This document shows, one piece after another, positions 57,838-64,000 of a DNA stretch of 64,000 nt. Location of the stretch: assembly GCF_945859705.1 (NCBI RefSeq), contig NC_079137.1:34221554-34285553 (forward strand). The letters are read 5' to 3'. Made by a program: the position numbers and the translations under genes. This stretch comes from Episyrphus balteatus (Eukaryota; Arthropoda; Insecta; Diptera; Syrphidae). Numbering within the stretch: position 1 is the first letter of the stretch; each line of letters starts with the position of its first letter. The notes below the pieces were generated by a model. The model searched no databases, was not told the DNA's origin, and saw only the letters and a list, made by a program, of their open reading frames with translations.

Positions 57838-60800
57838 GTGAGTTACATATTAAAAAATATTTGAAAATAATTAGGAGATTTTTTTCTAACATGAAATACG
57901 TTTCTTTGAGCAAATAAGTTGGATAATTATGGTTTATTGTGTGTTTCTTGTGTAAATTTAATTTTAGAAGACAATATAAAAATTTTTTAAAATGCGGCAA
58001 AATCGAAAAGAATACCTATGAAATTTGACATGCTTATGCAATGTAGTTCCAATGCATAAAAGGGTTTGAGGTGATGTAAGGTTTTTTTTTTCAAATAAAT
58101 ATCACAATGAATTTTCAAAATAATAAAAGTTTAATTAATAGTCTCGGAAAGATCCCTATCATCCTTACTTGAAACTATTGAGCTCTCGGCTTCTTCATAG
58201 ATGTTGTGGGGAACATTATCTGATTGACAATTAAAATTTCCTAGAGTTATCTTTATCACCGATACTCAAAAAATATAAAAATAAAATGACCGATACTAAC
58301 TGAACACTGCATAAATCTTGGAAAAAAAGTGATTCGGATAGTTATCAGAGAAAATACTAAATTTTATAAATCATCACACTATCGTTACTAACCCATCGTT
58401 GCATCATCCCGACGCGACGGCGCGCGACGGCACGGACACAAAATGAAAATAAATAACAAATATAGTACCTATGTATTATATAGTAAAGAAATAAAATAAG
58501 AAAAAACAGTAATAAAGTTCTTACGTTGCGACTGTCCAGAGACGATTTTGTAATTATTTCTTAGGAACAAAAATAACAGAATCTGGCATATATTTTTAAA
58601 AGTTCTAGAATTAACATCGACAACTGTTTGATAGAATATTGTTTTTTTTTTTTTAATTTCTGACTTTTTCCGAAACAACTCAACCGATTCAAATGATTTT
58701 TATTTAAAAAAAGCCTTTAAGTTAGCTTTAGTATTAATCAAAAACAAAACTTCTGGAATTAAATAATTTTTTTTGAAAACGATTGAACAATTTTTAATGT
58801 TTTGAACAAAAAAAAAAAAAATATAACTTTATAGAAAATGTTTACCAAAACATTTTAGCTATTAATAGGTCTGTTTAATAAAAAAAATCTAGGACAGAAC
58901 AGACCAGAGCAGAAGAAGTTTGTAAATACTGTCAGAACAGAAAAGTTCAACTTCGTATTCAACAAGATTGACAATTTATTATATGTATGAGTTGCAAAAT
59001 TTTTAATTTTAAAAAATCATTTCTTGAAATGATTTTTTACTAAATAAATATTTTAATGATTTACAGGCACTTTTGATATTTCCGTAATTTTGTTTTTTTG
59101 TTATTCGTCAAAAATTCTTAAGAATTTTACTTTTTAATGTCTTGTTTTCTCTTATTTTTATCAATCAAACAAACAGATGACAATTCACACTTTTCATTCA
59201 CTTGCTCTACCCCAAAAGTAGGAGCAGATAAACTTGATTTTTTCCGTGCTGAACAACTTCATGGAACATAAAATGACAGAATGTAAAACAAGTTGGGTCG
59301 AAATTTTTTTTTGTGAAACACAAAAACTTTTCGGATCTTTTCTGTTCTTTTCTGTGCGGATCAGATTCATTAAACAGACCTAATAAAAAAAAAACAACAA
59401 AAACAAAATGACATAGCAATTATATTTGAAAATGTTTTGTTTATAAAAAATTTTCAGAAAAAGCGGGTCAAAATGTATTTATTTCTAAAAATGCATTTTA
59501 ATTGTTATTTTAATTAACTGAAGAAGAATTTTTTTTGGAACCCGTTTAAGAAGTTTCAACAATGTACTTACCTAAAGACAATAAATTGATATCGAAATAT
59601 TTGTATAGAGTATTTAATGTAAATAAATTTTGTTGCAAAATTTTCTGAAGGTACTACATTTTTATTTTATTAATATTATTTTATAACAAAAAAAAAAAAT
59701 AAATAGATCTGTGGAACAACGATGAAGAGGAAAAGCGTAGTGACTTATAACTCTCAGGGCAAAATTCATAGTCGTTACTCAAGTTAAGATATTTCTCAAC
59801 TTAAGCATTCACTTGAGAAGAGTAATATCTTGACAAAATATTTTTTTTCAATAAAACTCACAACGAATTTGACTGATTTGAGGAAACTTTCATCTAAATA
59901 TATATATATATGTATTTTTTAATTCGTTCATTTCTTTAATGTTAAATATCGTCTATCGCAACAAAAAACAAAGTCAAATCGATGAAGAGTTGAGTTGAGC
60001 AACGTCAGTCATTCTTCTGATCTAGAGTTTTCTCCCGAGTCCAACACTTTGTCAATTCCCACTTAAGCCAGTACAACTGAACCTTTGACGTGGCATTTCA
60101 TTGCACTTACCATTGCGTGACGGCATAGTCTACTTAATAATAATTTTTTTCTTGTACTAAATAAAATTACTGCTATTATTTCAGCAGCTCTACATGAGAA
60201 ATTTTATCAGACAACTACAGTCGAAGAATATAAAATTTGCTATATTTTGAATGCTATGTTTTCAGGCGGCTTTTAAACAAAATATCTGGTGTTGAAACGG
60301 CTTTTATTTGATATATTTTTAATTTAATTGGGTCACTATGGCGTATGTGTGTCATTTTTTTGTATTTACTCAATTAATCGATTTAATCGTATAATTTTAA
60401 AATTGTAATGCCAGAACCTCGTTAAATGACTATTTCCTGAAGTATAATGTCTCATGAATATCTCAAAAACTACAAACAAATATTTCGATATAAGTAAGAT
60501 GTTACTCACATTTAACTCAGTCCTCGTCTCATTTTGACGATTTTGTGTTGCTTTCTTACTGGCACTTTATGGTGACACCAACTTTCATTATTTTTGGTAT
60601 AAGTAAATATTTGTTTTAGGGTAAAAAAGTTGACATTGTCAAAAGTCGATACTTTTAAAATCCAGATTTTAACAATTAATTTGATAATGATCTACATACA
60701 TATTTTTTTATTTCAGATCATTTTTGACAAAATTCAGTTTTCTTATACTTTTATTTCGCTGGGTTTTTTGTTAATTGTTGACGGTTTATTTTTAAATTAA

Positions 60801-63800
60801 AATACATAGGTACAAAAGTTGTTATTTTTTTCTAAAATTTTAAGAATTTTTCATTTTAAAAATTTACGAAAATGACATGTTTTATACTAAGCTCTTAATT
60901 TTGAAAATTATAAATTCATTTGGGTTGTGAAAAAATTTTATCCAAGCAAAACACATCAAATAGTGGGTAAATATAGAACTGTTTGACAAGCGTTATATCA
61001 CTTTGTTACATCAACAAAATTTATTTTCGTCCTTAACATGATATTTTCATTCCACGAAAATTGTATAACATTTTCTTTTTTCTTTTTGAATAACTTGATT
61101 TCATATTACTCAACTGGGGTCAAGCTGTTTCTTCAGTTAGCTAAGGTACTCTAAAGGTTTGAAAATCTAATACTGAAAACCTAAACTTTGAATCTCCTAT
61201 CGTGTAGGTTTACTCCTAATTCTAACTGCCTTGTCTTCAAGAAATTTTTTTCTCTTGGGGTTATCCTTTTACTTAAAAATCATTGATCGTTAATTAATTT
61301 ATCTTTCCTTTAATTACAAAGAAAAAAACTCTCCCATAACCTTATTTTAGGATTTTCACTCGGACCGTTAAAAAGAAATCCCTTATGAAAGTGATATACC
61401 TATGTAGGTACATAATTTTCATGAACCATTTTCAAATATATAAAACCCAACCAAATACGAATTTATATTTACTGATGTGAATTTTCAAAAATCCTTGAAT
61501 TCGAGATTGAATTCGTACGAGTATATGCTGAATCCTTGAGAAAGAATAACAGACCCAAATATACTCATACCTTCTGCCTTTGCACACATAATTCAAAATA
61601 AATCTACGCCTTCTATTCACAGTCCGTATACAGTCCGTTCGTTTTACTACTATTTTTTTTCTGTTCAAACAAGTTTCATTAATAAAATGAATCCTTTTTC
61701 TCATATCCATGGGAATATGAATAAACACAAATGCAGCTCCATTCATTTTATACTTGAAACAAAAAAAAAAAAAAAAACATAATAAAACAAAAAGAATCCT
61801 TTAACATCCTCCAACACAAAGTCCTCATTTTCCACCTAAGGGTTATTACTTAATCCACCCAGAGATACTTAACTGTACAAATTCTGGTCCAAACACTATA
61901 ATTCATGAGTCACCCTTCGGCGCTTTTTCAAAGACTAGATGAGAGAGAGAGCTTGGTTGAGAATTGAGAATTAGTGTGGGGAGGGGATGAGAGATAGTAT
62001 GCCACAAAGCACCCTGGTGCCCTAAACAATAACCAAAAAACTATACATAAAGCACTCCCCTTTTGGACGTTTTTAATGAGTTCGCAAGCCAACCCCCGCA
62101 AAAGTAGGTTCGTCCTTACCCTTGTCACCGCATCTTTATGGGCTTTTATCATGTTCTTTAGTGTTCTCGCCTCCTCGCAAAACATCGATTGTGTATATGT
62201 GTGTATCCATATTGTTTTTTACCTGGAGGCAATGTTGATGGCGTCGTGGTAGCCAACTTGAAGAAGGAGGGTACCTATGTAGGTCATAGAAGCGAAGCAC
62301 CAGCTTGAAATCAGATATACTATATAGAGGAAACATTGGCATCCGTTGCTGCCTGTTAGAAGAGACATATCCTGTTGCATTGTGTGCCAGCAAAGCACAC
62401 AAGTCTAGAACTCTCAAAGTGTATACAAGATACATGAACGAACAACCACACTGTTGTAGGGGGGAGGGGGGCGACTGAATGGAAGTAGGTAGAACCAACG
62501 TCTATTGGAAGGAAATACGCGTTCTCGAGATAAACAGGTAAATATTATTTGTGTTATTAACTTCACTAGGGAAGAGTGTGAGACAGGTTGACGGTGACTG
62601 TGACTTTCGGAACAGCTTGACAAGGATGCTGTCGGTGTTCCTTCCTCTTTACATTTTGTTTTGGGTTAAGTTTAGTTTTTTTTTTGCTTTTTTATTTTCA
62701 TTCCACTTGTCGTTTTCTTTTCTTTCTTTCGTCCTTTTTACCTTCTGATGGCTTTCATTGTCTTCCATTTTCTGACAGTGTCACTTCTTGAAGTTGCACA
62801 TATTATACCGTTGTTGGAGGGATCCTTTCAAATATTTTTTTGGCCAAGGAATAGTTAGCGTAGGCGTTGAAAGGTATACTCTGTGTAATTTGATGGTTTT
62901 GCCTTCTTCGTTTTTTTTTTTCTACTTCATGCTTTCACAGAAAATGCTTGAGATCATTCTGCAAAGTCCCCATTTAAAATTTTGTCTTCATGTTTGTAGT
63001 GCAGATGAATCAAAAAAACCTGGTGCCTGCGTACGTCATTGTGACGTCGAATGAGAAAGAAACCTCCGAAATGGGGAAGTGATTTCGCTTAATGATGATG
63101 ACACAGCAGGAGGGCCGTTTATAATGTTTTCAGGAAATGGCAGTCTTTTGGCAAAGAGAAAAATAAAAACGCCTTTGCAAAAGAGCCTGAGGTAAGTTTT
63201 CAACATCGCGAAAACTTTGAGAAATCAAATATGGCGGCTGGCTTTTCTTTTCGGATGTTTTATGCGACAAAACGAAGTTAATTTTCATGAGGTTCCCGAA
63301 GTTCTTATATGTATGTATATTTTTTTTTATTTATATTTATAGCAACTTTATAGTCGTAAAGCTGCTATGTGAGCTTCTACAAGACACTATAGCATTGATA
63401 TCCTGATCCCATTATACACTGTGGTTAGGAATAAAGGTTATCTTCCAAAAGCTATAAATTGAGTGCCTAATATGGATTGACGATGTACAACAAGAGCCTC
63501 ATTGCAGAAAACATTTTGCACAAAAAAAAATGTATGTGTGCGTATGGTGTGTGGGTGTGAAATCCTTGTGGCATAAAAGTTTTGCCTTCTTCAAACAAAT
63601 GAACTTTATTAATGAAGACTGGTTGAATTGCTGCGTTAGCTTCTTGTTTGTTTTTGTTTTTTTTTTGGCGGCAACGCAAAAATGGGTTGTGTGTGTGTGT
63701 TTGTGAGTAACTAAGAATTACCTACATTCTTTTTTTTTTTTCATTTTGTAAGAGAAAGGTTTTTGGCTTTGGAAAAACATCTTGAACATTTTGTTGTACT

Positions 63801-64000
63801 TGGAAAAGAGCAACTGACTTATTATGGTTTATGTGTGTTGGGTAAAAGTTTTGAGAAAAAACACAAACTAATTGGTGTCATTAGTTAGCAAAGTTAATGT
63901 GCGAATTTATATTTATATTTTGAAAGTTTTTTTTCTTGTTTATTATTATGTTATGTTAACTAAATTTGAAGTGATAAAAAGACATCAAAAATTTGAAAAT
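57838..64000 (+). other. receptor intron, at least 6.2 kb, reaching window end
   Basis: Starts with GTGAGTTACA. No second coding exon (rest of loop 3, TM6-7) is found before 64000. It holds a TIR element (58867-59381), a copy of the GGCGTA terminus at about 60333 (CACTATGGCGTATGTGTG), and a CpG-rich patch at 58411-58440. The 61920-62660 block is less AT-rich, with GGGGAGGGG-type runs, and may be regulatory. The remainder is AT-rich. Confidence 0.7.
58867..59381. mobile_element. 515-bp TIR element, ends AGGTCTGTTTAAT
   Basis: AGGTCTGTTTAATAAAAA on the left, ATTCATTAAACAGACCT on the right, with AAT on both sides as a possible 3-bp duplication. Subterminal sequences rich in CAGAAC/GTTCTG/CTTTTCTGT are partly inverted. 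No coding capacity. Confidence 0.7.

Noticed and set aside
1..64000. CRISPR array, operon, riboswitch or prokaryotic mobile element
   Set aside because: The tandem repeats lack spacers of CRISPR type, and spliced genes show the DNA is eukaryotic.

Overview
The window is AT-rich nuclear DNA from an insect, most likely a higher fly (Diptera). The evidence is a muscarinic acetylcholine receptor exon that reads like the fly A-type receptor, spliced genes with GT-AG introns, and a transposon load typical of a large dipteran genome. There are no prokaryotic signals. Only two protein-coding host genes can be supported, both on the + strand and both cut by the window edges or by very long introns.

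Left end (1-4.9 kb): the 3' three exons of an AHSA1 (Aha1, activator of Hsp90 ATPase) gene at 1940-2622, 4427-4562 and 4627-4770. The exon for the first ~45 residues is not seen and probably lies to the left. Just upstream of the first visible exon sits an antisense Ty1/copia reverse-transcriptase relic. The 1.8 kb intron holds a small TIR element and a string of diverged repeats.

Middle (4.9-56 kb): no host protein-coding exon is recognised. Two segments look like non-coding 5' exons: a candidate first exon around 10.16-11.01 kb ending in a good donor, and a well-bounded internal exon at 27427-27713. Together with the 3' splice site at 56789/56790 they suggest that most of this interval is intron of the receptor gene. 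It is filled with mobile DNA: two 5'-truncated LINEs with clear target duplications (19 bp and 13 bp); a 3.47 kb hAT element (14058-17524, 8-bp duplication GTTGGTTC) carrying a three-level nest and a 1.1 kb palindromic foldback element; two copies of a second 8-bp-TSD family (TIR TACGGTGACCAT), one inside a CR1/Jockey-like LINE; another hAT with a readable transposase C-terminus; PIF/Harbinger-like MITEs with TTA/TAA duplications; a pogo-like element built around an AAGAGTGCGC motif; and a 1.57 kb inverted repeat with one arm internally duplicated. Two GC-richer minisatellites (14-bp and 11-bp units) lie at 6.96-7.32 and 7.71-8.08 kb.

Right end (56-64 kb): the main coding exon of the muscarinic receptor (56936-57837; transmembrane segments 1-5), followed by at least 6.2 kb of intron reaching the window end. 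The two host genes have no evident functional link: AHSA1 is a cytosolic Hsp90 co-chaperone, the receptor a neuronal Gq-type GPCR. The most informative content is the nested, datable mobile-element stratigraphy, several palindromic families that may be undescribed, and a possible long overlapping upstream ORF in the receptor mRNA. All assignments were made by eye, without database searches.
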